Part shown: positions 16,745 through 29,380 of the stretch, one piece after another
Layout of the letters: the number at the start of each line of letters is the position of its first letter
Numbering within the stretch: the first letter of the stretch is position 1
Source: Tenrec ecaudatus
Lineage: Eukaryota > Chordata > Mammalia > Afrosoricida > Tenrecidae
Reading direction: 5' to 3'
Assembly: GCF_050624435.1 (NCBI RefSeq)
Contig: NC_134547.1
Span: forward strand, 26,309,374-26,373,373
DNA: 64,000 bases
Notes under the pieces: generated by a model
What the model was told of the DNA's origin: nothing
Databases searched by the model: none
The model's input: only the letters and a program-made list of their open reading frames with translations
Program-made: the position numbers and the translations under genes

Positions 16745-19700
16745 TCAAGTAGAAAAAGACAGAAAATGGGGTAAGATGGCCACCATATAACAAGCCCGGG
16801 AAGATGTGCTCAGCAACTACCAAAGAGTTTCCACTATGAGAGAGATTCTGCACTTCCTGGTAGCAAGAAATTCAACTTAAAAGCCAAGTTGACCCAAGTT
16901 TCTCAAAGTGGAAAGCAGCAAGGCCTGCTGACAGACTCCCCTTTACGGATGAGCAGCAACATGAGTTGCTTCTACAAGCATCGTGATTCTTCGTGGCCCC
17001 TGAGAAAAGACAGTCAGCCAGCCAACCCTCTACCTCCCTGGCCTCTAGGGACACAGATAGCTAGCAGATCACTTGGGCAGCTTGGTACACACATGCTCAG
17101 TACCCAAGGTACGCTTTGTACCATTTCCCCATCTTCCTCCTCTTTTCCTGCTTTGTTCTACAAGGCATTCCATCCCGTGTGCCAGCGCCGTGATACCGCA
17201 TACATGTACACACAGACTACTAAAAGAGCAGGAATCCCCACCCACAAGGTAGCTTTATTATATATATTTTTGGATTTTGTACTTTTGTTCTATTTTAATA
17301 CTCTCTCTCTCTCTCTCTCTTTTTTGATCTCCTACTTCCTCTTCTGGAGTGACTCCACCCTCCTGAGAATCCACATTCCTCCCAGGAAGAGACAGGTCTG
17401 TGTATCCCAGCATACCCACTCTAGCATGGGCTTTCCAGGACCTCCTAAGTGCACAGATATGCTCACATTCATTCACATTGCCACAATAGCAGAATCTGGT
17501 ACCCACAACCATACCCAAGTCTTTTTTTTTTTTTTGATCCTTGTACTTCTATCAATTATCTTTCTATTTTCTTGCTGTTCTCTCATTAAATATCTTTCCA
17601 TGAAACCTATTAATTGAGATTAACTCTCTGCCCGCAAGTGTCAACTCACAGTGATCCTATAGGACAGGGTAAAACTGTCCGGTGAGTTTCTGAGACTGTA
17701 ACTGTTTATGGGAATAGAAAGTCTCCTTTTTTTGGCGGAGCAGCTGGTGGTTTTAAAATGTTGACCTTTCGGATTACAACTCAATACATAACCATTATAT
17801 GACCAGAGCTCCTTATTGTGATTACCCCTCTGAAAATATTTTCCCATTATTTTTGCAAGTCTGTTGGCTTATTCACAGTCACTTATTACTATCATTACTT
17901 TATTCTTATCATTACTTTTATTTTATTCTATTTTTCCCAGCCACTATCCCCACTTAGGCACCTTTCCCCTTCTTTTCATTTCACCACTGTATGTTTTCCA
18001 GCTCCTATTAGAACTCACCTGTGTCACTAGACAAACTCTACCTCTGTATGACCAGCAGCTCACACACCACAATGCTGAAGAAACAGCAGTCAAGCACAGA
18101 AAGCTTCCAAATTCAAGAAAAACAAACATGAACAACCAAGTAGCACTCAAACCAATGGAATAGTCTGAAGATGTGATTGTGAACCACCAGTAACAGAATT
18201 CAGAAGAATGATGGTTAGGTCAAGAGATCTGGGGAATGTTCATGAGAAAAACAGAAGAAATTGAGAAATTAAAATCCTTAAACCAAAGGATTCTAGAAGA
18301 CAAGCAATGAGATAACTGAATTAGGCAACATAGTAAAAGGCTAGAGGAATAAAATGGAAAAGGAAAATAAAATAAATGAGCTTGAAGACAATTACCCTCA
18401 CGACAGTAGACAACAGAAGCAATCAACAAAAAACCCCGGAAGCATCCAAATAAATCCTGTAGGACACTATCATAAGAACCCATCTAAGAAAAGAAAAAAG
18501 AAAAGAAATGCTGGGAAAAGAACACCACCAAAAAAAAATCTACAGAGAATAGTACAAGAAACCATGGAAGAAAATTTCAACACACTATTCAACAAGCTGG
18601 GAAGAATGGACAACCAAAGAGAAAACATCAAGACATAAAGAAAAGGAGAGAATCTGAGGGCAGCTAGAGAAAAAGGAAAAGTCATCTACAAAGGAAAGTT
18701 GATAAGGATAAATTCAGACTTCTCAGCAAAAGACCTGCAGGCAAGAAGACAATGGAATGACATATATACAATTGTGACGGGTGGAAGGGGGGGTGGGGCG
18801 GAAGGAAGCCAGCCAAGAATATTATACTGAACAAAAATATCCCTCAAATACAAGGGAGAAATAAAGGTTATTTCCTGAGGAGGAAAAAATAAAGGAATTT
18901 TGAATTCAACAATTCATTTTCTCAGATCACAATGTTATAAAACTGGAAATCTACAACAGAAAGAAAAGGAACAAAAAGACAAACACATGGAGACTGAACA
19001 ACATACCATTTCAAAATGACTGGACACTAGAGTAAACGAAAACGAGAAATTAAGAAACTCCTTAAAACAAGCAAACCTATAACACATCATACCAAAAACT
19101 CGGATACAACAAATGCAGTTATCTGAAGTCAATTTATAGCAATCAATACACACACGAAATATGAGAGAAATCCAAAACCAATACTAATAAAACACTTCCA
19201 AGAAGTAGAAAGAGGGAAACCACATAAGTCCTTCAACAATAAAGGGAAAGAACTTATAAAAATTGAAGCAGAAATAAATGAACTGAAAAATGGGGGGGAA
19301 ATCAACAAGACAAAAAGTTGGTTATGAAAAGATTAACAAAATCGACAAACTGATAGAAAACTTAACAAAGGAAAAGAAAGATGCAAATATCTAGAATTTG
19401 AGATGAAAAGGGTGCCATCACAAAAGATCCAAATGAAATAAAAAGATACATGTAGAGCAAAAGAAGAATTAGTGGTCACCAAGAGACTTCCAACCAAGAA
19501 AGATTCTAAAGAAGTATGTATGTTGGCTTCACAGGAGAATGCTAGCAAGTATTCAGGGAAGAGCCATAACTAATTCTGTGCAGACTATTCCAAAATATAG
19601 AAACTGACAGCAAACTCCCACATGCATTCTATGAAATGAGCATAATCCTCAAAACCTGATCACGATCATTTAGAAAAAATGAAAACAGGAAGTAGATAAG

Positions 19701-20160
19701 AGTGTCCCTCATCAATATTCTTATTCAACATTGTACTACAATAAACATCTTAGCCAGACAGACAGCAAAAAAATTTTAAAATAAAAGGAATATAATTGGG
19801 CAAAAAATAGGTCAAGCTGTCACTATTTGCAGATAGTATGATTTTACATAGTGAGAGCCCCAAGGACTCCACAGAAAGATTGTTGGAAAGTACTAAGGAA
19901 TCTGTTAAAGTAATGGCATACAAGATTAATAAGCAGAAATCCATTTTAATATGCTATTGAAGAGCTCCAAAATAAAAACATCAAGAAAAAAAATAAAAAA
20001 AGAGAAAACAATATCATTTATAATATCCATACAAAAGATGAATACCTGGGAATAAACTTAACCAAAGAAACAAAAGACCTGTACAAAGGAAACTACAGAA
20101 AAATCAAAATGTGAATATTACTGAAAGCAATAAATCTATAGATAGAACACAATTCTGATC
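16745..20160 (+). repeat. old L1 LINE (5' UTR, ORF1 and ORF2 remnants)
   Basis: Begins near AAGATGGCCACC, passes a UTR-like region, an ORF1-like Lys-rich stretch (18.35-18.75 kb), then ORF2. ORF2 signals are TTCTCAGATCACAATG at 18,921, the endonuclease-RT linker, and TTTGCAGATAGTATGATT at about 19,827 (the RT catalytic ADD region). Many stops. An AfroSINE sits inside and a minus X truncates the 3' end. Confidence 0.8.
17632..17813 (-). repeat. AfroSINE
   Basis: Reads CAACTCACAGTGATCCTATAG at the left and ends ATGACCAGAGCTCC, the reversed tRNA-like 5' end. Inside the L1. Confidence 0.9.
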
Positions 20161-20162
20161 AA

Positions 20163-20835
20163 AATCATTTTCTTGGGGGCTCATACAGCTCTTATCACAA
20201 TCTATGCATCCATCCATTGTGTCTAGCACATTTGTTCATTGTTGCCATCATCATTTTCAAAACAATTTCATTCTACTTGAGCCCTTGGCATGGGCTCCTC
20301 ATTTTTCCCTCTTCCCTTCTTCACGAACTCTTAATAATTCATAAATTGTTATTAATTTTTCATGTCTTACACTGTCCGAGGTCTGTCTTTACCCTCTTTT
20401 CTACTGCCCATGCCCAAGGAGGGGTTACATTGTGATCAGTGCCCCCTCTTGGTACCACTACTCTCACAGCTGTCTACAAATGGGTTTGGGGTCTCCAGTC
20501 CACCCTCCCCCTCAATCACATCAATAAGGCTTTTTGTTCTGGGTCTTTGATGCCAGATACCTGATCCCTTCGACACCTCTTTATCACACAAGCTGGTGTG
20601 CTTCTTCCATGTGGGCTTTGTTGCTTCTTAGAGAGAGTCACTTGTTCATCTTCAAGCCTGTAAGACCCCAGATGCTATATCTTTGCATTGCTGGACACCA
20701 TCACCTTTCTTCATTACATTTGCTTATGCACCCATTTGTCTTCAGCAATTCTGGCGGGAAGGTTATCACAGAATGCCAGGTGACTAGAACAAAGTGTTCT
20801 TGCGTTGAGGGAGTACTTGAGTAGAGGCCCACTTA
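20163..20835 (-). repeat. X-family element, 5'-truncated
   Basis: Minus-oriented X with 3' end CTTGGGGGCTCATACAGCTC at the left, one copy of the module, and a break near CTTGCGTTGAGGGAGTAC. Confidence 0.8.
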
Positions 20836-21300
20836 ATTGGACCTTTTGGACCTACTTTCTATCCAGCTCTTGGTAATCCAGGGTGTGTGCTACAGACTAG
20901 TGGACTTAATATTGTTCTTTTGAGGCACACAATATCTTTCATAGGCCACACCAGAAAGAATCCATGTGGAAGCTACATTCACTGGAGTTTGTAAACTGGG
21001 CTTTCATTCAAACTCATCAGGAGCCCTTTGATTTAAGACTGAAATTCATCAGTGTGAGAAGATGATGACTGCTATCCCAAGTTATGGAATTGGCAGTTAT
21101 TGGACTTTGGTTTGACTCTCTGGCCTTCAGGGTGCCTAATGAATGGTGATCCAGGAATACCAAATATTTACTACTTTAATGCTCTTCTTATTTTGTTATG
21201 ACAGGTACTAGTCAGGTATGCATGTTGCTACCTTTTGGAATGAATTTTGTTGAAAGTTTTGTTCCAACATCAACCCTAATTATTTGTGTAAATAGTGTCC
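20836..21300 (+). repeat. Y-family element, 5' part
   Basis: Similar to 47.7-48.2 kb (TTGGACTTTGG box, then ATATTTA(C/G)TAC). Y sequence resumes at 22,010 after an inserted X. Confidence 0.55.
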
Positions 21301-22009
21301 AGCCCAGCCTGTGTGATCACGAGGTGTCAATGGGATCAGGGATCAGGCATCAAAAAACAAAAAGTCCTATCACTGTGATGAGTGGGAGTGCGAAATGGGG
21401 ACACAAAACCCATCTATAGGCAACTGGACATACCCTTACAGAAGGGCCTTGGGGAGGAGACAAACCAGTCAGGGTATAGTATAGTAAAGATAAAACATAC
21501 AGCTTTCCTCTAGTTCTTTAATGCTTCCTCCCTCCCACTATCATGATCCCAATTCTACCTTACAAATACGAGTAGACCAGAGGATGTACACTGGTACAGA
21601 CAGGAACTAGAAACAGAGGCAATCCAGGACAGATGACCCTCTGAGGACTAGTAGTGAGAGTGGCGATACCGGGAGGGTGGAGGGAAGGTAGGGTAGAAAG
21701 GGGCAAGGGATTATAAAGATCTACATATAAACTCCTCCATGGGGGACAGACAACAGAAAAGTGGGTGAAGGGAGACGTTGGACAGTGTGAGATATGCCAA
21801 AATAATAATAATTTATAAATAATCAAGGGTTCGTGAGGGAGGGTGGGGGAAGGAGGGTGAAAATGAGGAGCTGATACCAAGGGCTCAAGTAGAAAGAAAA
21901 TGTTTTGAAAATTATATGGCAACAAATGTACAAATGTGCTTGACACAATGTATGTATGGATGAATTGTAATAAGAGCTGTATGAGTCCCCCCAGAAAAGA
22001 TTTTTTAAT
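21301..22009 (+). repeat. X-family element inserted in Y
   Basis: 5'-truncated X starting CAGCCTGTGTGATCACGAGG and ending TGTATGAGTCCCCCCAG. Y sequence flanks it on both sides. Confidence 0.8.
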
Positions 22010-22440
22010 AAATTGTTCAGAAACTTGAATTTAATCTATATAAGTCAACAATTCGAGCATGAATTGATGTCTGAAACCAGCGTACACTTCTATATGCTTT
22101 TCTCAACCGTGTTTTAAATTCTGTATCATTAGCTAAATGAATAACACTATCGTTACCTTATGTCCCAGGAAGATGGTTTGAAAAGTTTTCGTTATCATAA
22201 AATGATAATGTTGTTTCTAAAGTGAACCAGAGACATATATAAACCACAGATATGTGAATGGATTTTGTGCTCCCATTTAAATCTAGCCCCAATCTAAGAA
22301 CTATGAGTTCTTAGGATGTGGCCCTCTTTAATGCTTAAAGAAGTCACTAAAGATATAGGTGCTATAGAAAAAACAAAACAAAAGAGAATGAAAAAACAAC
22401 AAACAAAGCCCAAGTAATATACTCATAAAAATTATATCTG
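22010..22440 (+). repeat. Y-family element, continuation
   Basis: Resumes the Y order seen at 44.58-45.06 kb (CAACAATTC, TTCTAAATT-type box, GTGAACCAGAG, CAATCTAAGAACTA). Confidence 0.6.
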
Positions 22441-22726
22441 TTTGTAATTAATAGATAAAAATTTTACTAGTACATTGCTTACAACACATGGTAGATAAAT
22501 GGAATCACAGAATGGAATTTTCCCACTTTTTGCAGTCCATTGTATATTCAATATTTGTAAGTCTTAACATTTACAAAAAGTACAAAACAAGGTGATCTAT
22601 ATTAAACATAATGCCTGTGCTATAAATTGTCATCACAAGGTAATTATTTTACTATTGATTCGAACATTTTCTTCATTCAATACTTTTATTGAAGTTCAAA
22701 GTATACATTCTTAAGACAATAAATAC
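22441..22726. other. unique intronic sequence near exon 6
   Basis: AT-rich, no recognised element. The stretch 22,802-23,252 on the other side of exon 6 is also unremarkable. Confidence 0.5.
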
Positions 22727-22801
22727 CTGGCTGTTTTTTCTTAGTATCACAGAGGTACCATCCTCAACTTCAAATTCTCCATAGTCTCTTAGACACCGTA
22801 C
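22727..22801 (-). CDS. GINS1: GINS1 coding exon 6
   Basis: A 75-base, 25-codon exon between TATTTTCAG and GTATTT. It encodes [20 protein letters not shown], then RKNSQ, the start of the small B-domain of PSF1. The B-domain is needed for GINS to bind the rest of the replisome. Substitutions are conservative (Lys to Arg, Asp to Glu, Leu to Ile). Phase 0 at both ends; frame and splice signals are intact. Confidence 0.95.
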
Positions 22802-23267
22802 CTGAAAATAAAATCAGATATTTTATCCAAATTACCTTTTAAAATATGCAGTGATCATAACATGAAGTGGGATTATATAAATGCCCGAACAGTAAAAGTA
22901 CTGTATTTTATGTGTCTGTTTCCTCCTCTGTGTACTTAGGACCCTTACTATTCCCAGATATTTACTGTGGTCCTAAACCTAAAGATCTCAATTTCCTACG
23001 TCACTGGGAAGGGAAAAATAAGCTTTGCAAATGTATACATGGATGGTATTACCTATAAGGAAACCAGGGATTTAGATAAAAGGAGACTACATAGTTGGAC
23101 GTTTTCCTCTCAAACAATGCACTATATTAATCAGAAGGAATAAAAATGAGGGACATAACAGTGGCAAACAAGAAAGAAAAGAGCATTTTACCTCAACTAG
23201 ATTGACCAGATCCTTCCCATAATCCATCAGGATTAAAGAACATACATCTAAAAACAAACTGTTTTTC

Positions 23268-24647
23268 TTTTTAACAATTTATTGGGGCTCATACAATTCT
23301 TATCACAGTTCATACATATACATACATCAATTGTATAAAGCACATCTGTACAGTCTTTGCCCTAATCATATTTTTCTCTTTTCCTTTTTTACATTTTATT
23401 AGGGACTCATACAACTCTTATCACAATCCATACATATACATACATCAATTGTATAAAGCACATCCATACATTCCCTGCCCCAATCATTCTCAAGGCATTT
23501 GCTCTCCACTTAAGCCCCTTGCATCAGGTCCTCTTTTTTATTTTTTCCCCCTCCCTCCCCTTTCCCCCCTCCTCGTGTGCACTTGGTAATTTATACATCG
23601 TTATTTTGTCATATCTTGCCCTATCCGGAGTCTCCCTTACCCCCCTTCTCTGCTGTCCCTCTCCCAGGGAAGAGGTCACATGTGGATCCTTGTAATCAGT
23701 ACCCCCTTTCCAACCCACTCACCCTCCACTCTCCCAGCATCGTCCCTCACACCCTTGGTCCTGAAGGTATCATCCACCTTCGATTCCCTGTACCTCCAGC
23801 CCTCATATGTACCAGTGTACAGCCTCTGCCCTATCCAGCCCTGCAAGGTAGAATTCGGATCATGGTAGTTGGGGGGAGGAAGCATCCAGGATCTGGAGGA
23901 AAGTTGTGTTCTTCATCGGTACTACCTCGCACCCTAATTAACCCATCTCCTCTCCTAAACCCCTCTATGAGGGGATCTCCATTGGCCGACACTTGGGCCT
24001 TGGGTCTCCACTCTGCACTTCCCCCTTCATTTAATATGGTATATATATATACATATATACATAGACATATATACATATACACACATGTACACATACATAC
24101 ACACATATCTTTTTTTTTTTTTTGCATGATGCCTTATACCTGGTCCCTTGGCACCTCGTGATCGCACTGGCCGGTGTGCTTCTTCCATGTGGGCTTTTTT
24201 GCTTCTGAGCTAGATGGCCGCTTTTTCACCTTCAAGCCTTTAAGACCCCAGACACTATCTCTTTTGATAGCCAGGCACCATCAGCTTTCTTCACCACATT
24301 TGCTTATGCACCCATTTGTCTTCAGCGATCCTATCATGGAGGTGTGCAGTCAATGATATGATTTTTTTGTTCTTTGATGCCTGGTAACTGATCCCTTCAG
24401 GACCACTCGATCACACAGGCTGGTGTGTTCTTCCATGTGGACTTTGTTGCTTCTGAGCTAGATGGCCGCTTGTTTATCTTCAAGCCTTTAAGACCCCAGT
24501 CACTATCTCTTTCGATAGCCGGGCACCATCAGCTTTCTTCACCACATTTACTTGTTCACCCACTTTGGCTCCAGCCGTTGTGTCGGGAGAGTGAGCATCA
24601 TAGAGTTCCAATTTAATAAAAGGAGATATTCATGCATTGAGGGAGTG
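23268..24647 (-). mobile_element. X-family element with doubled 3' end
   Basis: Flanked by a perfect 15-bp TSD AACAAACTGTTTTTC (23,253-23,267 and 24,648-24,662). On the minus strand a 5'-truncated X with two tandem modules ends in AATAAAATGTAAAAAAGG, is followed by an A-rich linker, then by a second X terminus of about 110 bases and a poly(A) tail. One TSD pair encloses the whole, so it arrived as a single insertion. Confidence 0.82.
24040..24108. repeat. (TA/CA)n low-complexity tract
   Basis: Mixed TA, TACA and CA repeats at the position where the other X copies carry (TA)n. Confidence 0.9.
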
Positions 24648-24662
24648 AACAAACTGTTTTTC

Positions 24663-25001
24663 AAAGGAAATCAAGTCTTCCAATCTCTTGTTTCTCAGGA
24701 ATACTTAAAAATACATTTAAAAGATTCAGTTTCATGCTCTTTCATTTTGCTTACACAGTAACTTAGCAATCAATTAATTTTCATTTAGTATTTTAAAAAT
24801 AAAACAAAATTTATGGAAGATGGAATGTTAGATTACATTAAGATGCTTGAAATTAAAGTGCCAACATCCAATCATTTTTGACCTATAAAATGTAAGCTTA
24901 ATATAGTTCAGCTCACACATCACTATTACCTTAAAACTGTGAATCAAAGTTTGTTGCAGAGAGGGCACTATAAGCATTTCCATACTCCTGTCCCTCTATA
25001 G
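24663..25001. other. unique intronic sequence
   Basis: AT-rich; nothing recognised. Confidence 0.5.
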
Positions 25002-25102
25002 CAGTGTTTCCCAAAGTGGGGATACTGCAATGATCCAGGAGGAGTATAAAGCAGATAGCTAATATTTATCCTGGAGTATAGGCTATTGTATAAAAGTTTT
25101 TA

Positions 25103-25106
<4 letters not shown>
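25002..25106 (+). repeat. possible hAT transposon terminus
   Basis: CAGTGTTTCCCAAAGTGGGG resembles a hAT terminal inverted repeat. It is cut short by (CA)n and X. The other end is not seen. Confidence 0.35.
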
Positions 25107-25108
<2 letters not shown>

Positions 25109-25152
<44 letters not shown>

Positions 25153-25163
25153 CACACACACAC
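25109..25163. repeat. (AC)n microsatellite
   Basis: About 27 AC units with one interruption. Confidence 0.97.
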
Positions 25164-26425
25164 CATAGTGAATGAAGGGGTAAGTGCAGCGTGGAGACTC
25201 AAAGCCCATTTGTCGGCCACTGGAGATCCCCTCATAGAGGGGTTTAGGAGAGGAGATGGGTCAGTCAGGATGCGATGCAGTACCGATGAAGAACACAGCT
25301 TTCTCCCAGATCCTGGATGCTTCCTCCCCCAACTACCATGATCCAAATTCTACCTTGCAGGACTGGATAGGGCAGAGGTTGTACACTGGTGCATATGGGA
25401 GCTGGAGGCACAGGGAATCCAGGGTGGATGATAACTTCAGGACCAATGGTATGAGGGGCAATGCTGGGAGAGTGGAGGGTGAGTGGGTTGGAAAGGGGGA
25501 ACTGATTACAAGGATCCACATGTGACCTCCTCTCTGGGAGACGGACGGCAGAGAAGGGTGGGGGGGGGGGTAAGGGAGACTCCGGATAGGGAAAGATATG
25601 ACAAAATAACAATGTATAAATTACCAAGGGCACATGAGGGAGAGGAGAAAAAAAAGAGGACCTGATGCAAAGGTAAAGTGAAGAGCAAATGCTTTGAGAG
25701 TGATTAGGGCAAAGAATGTAGGGATGTGCTTTATACAATTGATGTATGTATATGTGTGGATTGTGATAAGAGTTGTATGAGCCACTAATGAAATGTAAAA
25801 AAAGAAAGAAAAAAAAAAAGAACACAGCTTTCCCCCGGATCCTGGATGCTTCCTCCCCCCAACTACCATGATCCTAATTCTACACTGGTGCATATGGGAG
25901 CTGAAAGCACAGGGAATCCAGGGTGGATGATAACTTCAGGACCAATGGTATGAGGGGCAATGCTGGGAGAGTGGAGGGTGAGTGGGTTGGAAAGGGGGAA
26001 CTGATTTGAAGGATCCACATGTGACCTCCTCTCTGGGAGACGGACGGCAGAGAAGGGTGGGGGGGGGAGGTAAGGGAGACTCCGGATAGGGAAAGATATG
26101 ACAAAATAACAATCTATAAATTATCAAGGGCTCATGAGGGAGGGCGGGCAAGGGAGGGAGGGGGAAAAAAAGAGGACCTAATGCAAAGGGCTTAAGTGGA
26201 GAGCAAATGCTTTCAAAATGATTAGGGCAAAGAATGTAGGAATGTGCTTTACACAATTGATGTATGTATATGTGTGGATTGTGATAAGAATTGTATGAGC
26301 CCCTAATAAAATGTAAAAAAAATGATTAGGGCAAAGAATGTACAGATGTGCTTTATACAATTGATGTATGTATATATATGGATTGTGATAAGAGTTCTAT
26401 GAGCCCCTAATAAAACAATTAGGAA
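25164..26425 (+). repeat. head-to-tail array of three X-family 3' ends
   Basis: First unit 25,164-25,818, second 25,819-26,318 and a third terminus of about 105 bases to 26,425, each ending in (C)CCTAATAAAA-type sequence or a near match plus A-rich linker. Units one and two share private variants (ATAACTTCAGGACCAATGG, ACGGACGGCAGAGAAGG), so they are close copies of each other. The second lacks about 35 bases. Confidence 0.8.
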
Positions 26426-26494
26426 AAAAAACAGGCCCAAGGAACAAAAGAAAACTGGGTTAGCAATATATATACATAAATTAAAATATCTATA

Positions 26495-26632
26495 AAGAGA
26501 TCTATCACCGCCCTCTAGTTGATTCTAACTCACAATGACCCTATATTGGTTTTCCAAGGCTGTAAATCCTTACAGAAACTAATAGTCTCATCTTTCTCCT
26601 GAGCAACAGTTGGTAAATTTGAACCTTAAGAA
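26495..26632 (-). repeat. AfroSINE
   Basis: TCTAACTCACAATGACCCTAT and TTTTCCAAGGCTGTAAATCC mark a minus-strand copy. Confidence 0.85.
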
Positions 26633-26635
26633 CCT

Positions 26636-26805
26636 CAGAACCCTGGTGGTACAGCAGTTAATCACTGGGTTGCAATCTGCATGGTCGACAGTTCAAAACT
26701 ACCAGTACCAGTAGGAGAAAGCCTGGGCTTTCTACTCAGAAACCCATAGGGGATCCCTAGGAATCAGCATTGACTCAATACCAGAGAGTTTGGTTCTGGA
26801 ACCTT
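26636..26805 (+). repeat. AfroSINE
   Basis: GAACCCTGGTGGTACAGCAG (tRNA-like box A region) through GGAATCAGCATTGACTC and a GTTTGGTT tail. It lies head to head with the copy on its left. Confidence 0.92.
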
Positions 26806-27559
26806 ATGGTTAGCAGTCCAATCAATGCCTATCCTACAATGTCAGCAGGGATCCTAAGAAAGAGATGAAGAGATGTAGTCAATGAATAAGGCCCATCTAG
26901 CCATAATCTCTTATGCATTGTATTATCAATTCTAGCCTATATGGCTATGGTTAAAATCCCATTTTGGAGGGATGGTTATGTGGAAAAGCCATCTCAGAAG
27001 CAGGAACACAGAGAAATGCTGGACCATCAAGGTGTAAGAGGCCCTAGTGGGACATACTTGAGATCTTTGTCTGAAGTGGTAGAGACTGAGATGGAGGCAT
27101 CAAAGGCTGCAGCACAGAGACCATGGGACAGAACAGAGGAACCAGGCCAAGACCAGAGGCTGAGGCAAGGCGTCCATGACATAAAACAGAGGAGCAATAC
27201 TGAGACTATGATACTTTGAGGCAGAGCAGTGGGCTGCCTTTCTGGCCCAAAGAGGCAAAGGGACTATGTGACTGAGAGGCTAAGGACTAAAGACTGACAT
27301 GACTGCTGGATGACAGGAGAGGTACACTTACTGTTTCCTGATGCTGACTTGTGGTAACTAGTTACCTTCCTTAATAAGCCCACTAAATTGTGAACATTGT
27401 CTGTGAGTTCTGTGAGGCCAACTGGGACCGATAATTGAACCCGACAGAAAGGCAGTGTGTGAGGGAGGAGTGGGTGGTGTCAGAATAGATATTGAAGGAT
27501 GAAGGATGGAGGCATGTCTGAACTCTGCCTCATGGAAACAGTGAAGCCAGAGAAAGTCA

Positions 27560-28165
27560 AATACGGCCCTCTGATATGTCTTCCTACATTTAAAGAAGCC
27601 AATCCAATTACTAGCACTAACAAATAAGAGAAACAACGTTACTGGATAACTCAACAGGATATTTGAGTTGGCAGAAGAACAGAACAGCTTATTGAGTCTG
27701 AGGAACAAAAGTAAAGAAACATGATCCCAAGGAACACCATCAAGCAAATCAATGCAAATATTATGGAAGTCCCAGAAGAGGGCAAAGGGTAACTAAATAA
27801 AACTTAATAGACAACAGCAGAACATTACCAAAACTTGACAAAGGACAAGAATGTACATATCAATGACACTTAAGAATTTCCAAATCAGAAGAAAGCCTGA
27901 GAGATCCACACCAAAATATCTTATCATCAAACTCCTTAAAAAAAAGATAAAATCTTGACAATATCAAATAAAATGAAGTACCAATTTACATATATAGAAA
28001 CCCTGGAAACCAGGAGGTAATAGAGTCACATATTTAAAATAATGAAAGAAATGAACAGCCATCCAAGATTCCTATAGCCAGCAAAACTTTCCTTTATAAA
28101 TGAGGATAAAATTCAAGAAAACAAATAAAACCTGAGGGAATGTTGAGACATTCCTTTAGATTGAA
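27560..28165 (+). repeat. L1 ORF1 fragment
   Basis: Order of matches: AACAGCAGAACATTACC, GAGATCCACACC, ATCATCAAACTCC, CCTATAGCCAGCAAAACTTTCC and ATGAGGATAAAATTCAAG, the 3' half of L1 ORF1. No frame is open. Confidence 0.7.
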
Positions 28166-28207
28166 ATACAAGGATAGTAGATTGCAAGATGAAGCAATAT
28201 AGAGAAA

Positions 28208-28800
28208 AAGGTGTTAGGTTCCTGGATTCAGGTACCTGAAAGAATTCACACAGCAGAAGCAGGTTTGTAATCCAAGTGATTTTATGGGGAAAAGGGAAGT
28301 TTCAGGTATTACAGCCTCAAAAAATACACATTGTTTTAAGAAAGCATACAAGGATCCGCAGAACTGCACATGGGTTCACTGCTGAATGGGGAAAAAACAC
28401 ATAGAAAGAACAGGAACACATAACCCAGCACGTGGAACCAGGAAATCCCAGGGGCCAAAAGGGCTCCCACCCCCCACTTGTGGAGAATGCTGGAATGGAA
28501 GGAAGTCAAGGCAGGGTCTTTATTCCCTCCTCTCCACAACGGCTGGGGGAAGCATGGTTGAAGGTATTGGTTGGTTCCACTGGCTTGAGTTTAGGCCCAC
28601 CTGTGTGAGGTAATGTAACTGAGCCTAATCTGTGTGCCCTGGTGGACCTCCCCTCGGGGCGGAGGGAGCTCTTGTCTGAGCATGCTCAGTTTGATTGTTC
28701 TAAAATTTAATGGATGCCTGATTTCTTCCAATCCTTTTGCTTTAGCCTTATGCAGTTACTGCGGAGACAACCCCCTTGTGGTGCTTATGTAATCTGATGT
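28208..28800. repeat. LTR-like repeat
   Basis: Starts TGTTAGGTTCCTGGATTCAG; on the minus strand its left edge resembles an ERV R/U5 end. Boundaries and class are uncertain. Confidence 0.4.
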
Positions 28801-28839
28801 CAATTTGGGACTTGAGAGGATTAAGAGTGAAGTGGTGGA

Positions 28840-29380
28840 GTCTAGTTGGTCAATCAGGATAGCCAGTGAGGCCTCTGTGTGGGCATTGCCTTCGCCTGAG
28901 AATTCTGGGAACTCCAGTATTTCCTCCTTAAACAGGAGACGCTTCTCTCTCTCAGCTCACTTCCTTGGAGATGCTCTACTGGCAAGACACATGGCACTAC
29001 GTCCTGGTAGCTGGGAAAGCCACACGGACCTACCCTGATGCAACAGACCTCTGGAGCCAGAGAAGCTACATAGAGAACCCTGCCAGCGCTGAGATGTTTA
29101 CAATGCTACTGGATCCAAAAACTTTCTACTCGCTGGTTCAAGATCGTCCTGCAATCGGAGTCATTGCATGTTTCGTGAGTCTGACGAGGCCTTTACAGAT
29201 TGGTATCAGACATATGGGCTAATATTGGGCTCACGGACTTGACCTGGACTGGGCTGGGACGTTTTCACAATATTCAGTTGTTCTTCTATATAAACCTCTT
29301 TCTTATAAACATGAGTTTCTATGAATTTGTTTCTCTTGTCTACCCAGACTAACACTCCCCCTTTATGGCCCCTATTCTGG
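28840..29380 (+). repeat. Z-family LTR-like repeat
   Basis: Matches Z at 55.2 kb from AGCCAGTGAGGCCTCTGTG to TCTACCCAGACTAACAC, with TTCTATATAAACC as the TATA-like box. Confidence 0.7.

Noticed and set aside
16889..17617. 242-codon plus-strand ORF
   Set aside because: Sits in L1 5' UTR-like sequence with CT and T runs. No domain and no match to the L1 ORF1.
25109..25163. regular short repeats as CRISPR
   Set aside because: Plain (AC)n microsatellites in a mammalian genome; no spacers.
25265..25825. 186-codon minus ORF
   Set aside because: Antisense reading of X. The equivalent frame is broken in other copies.
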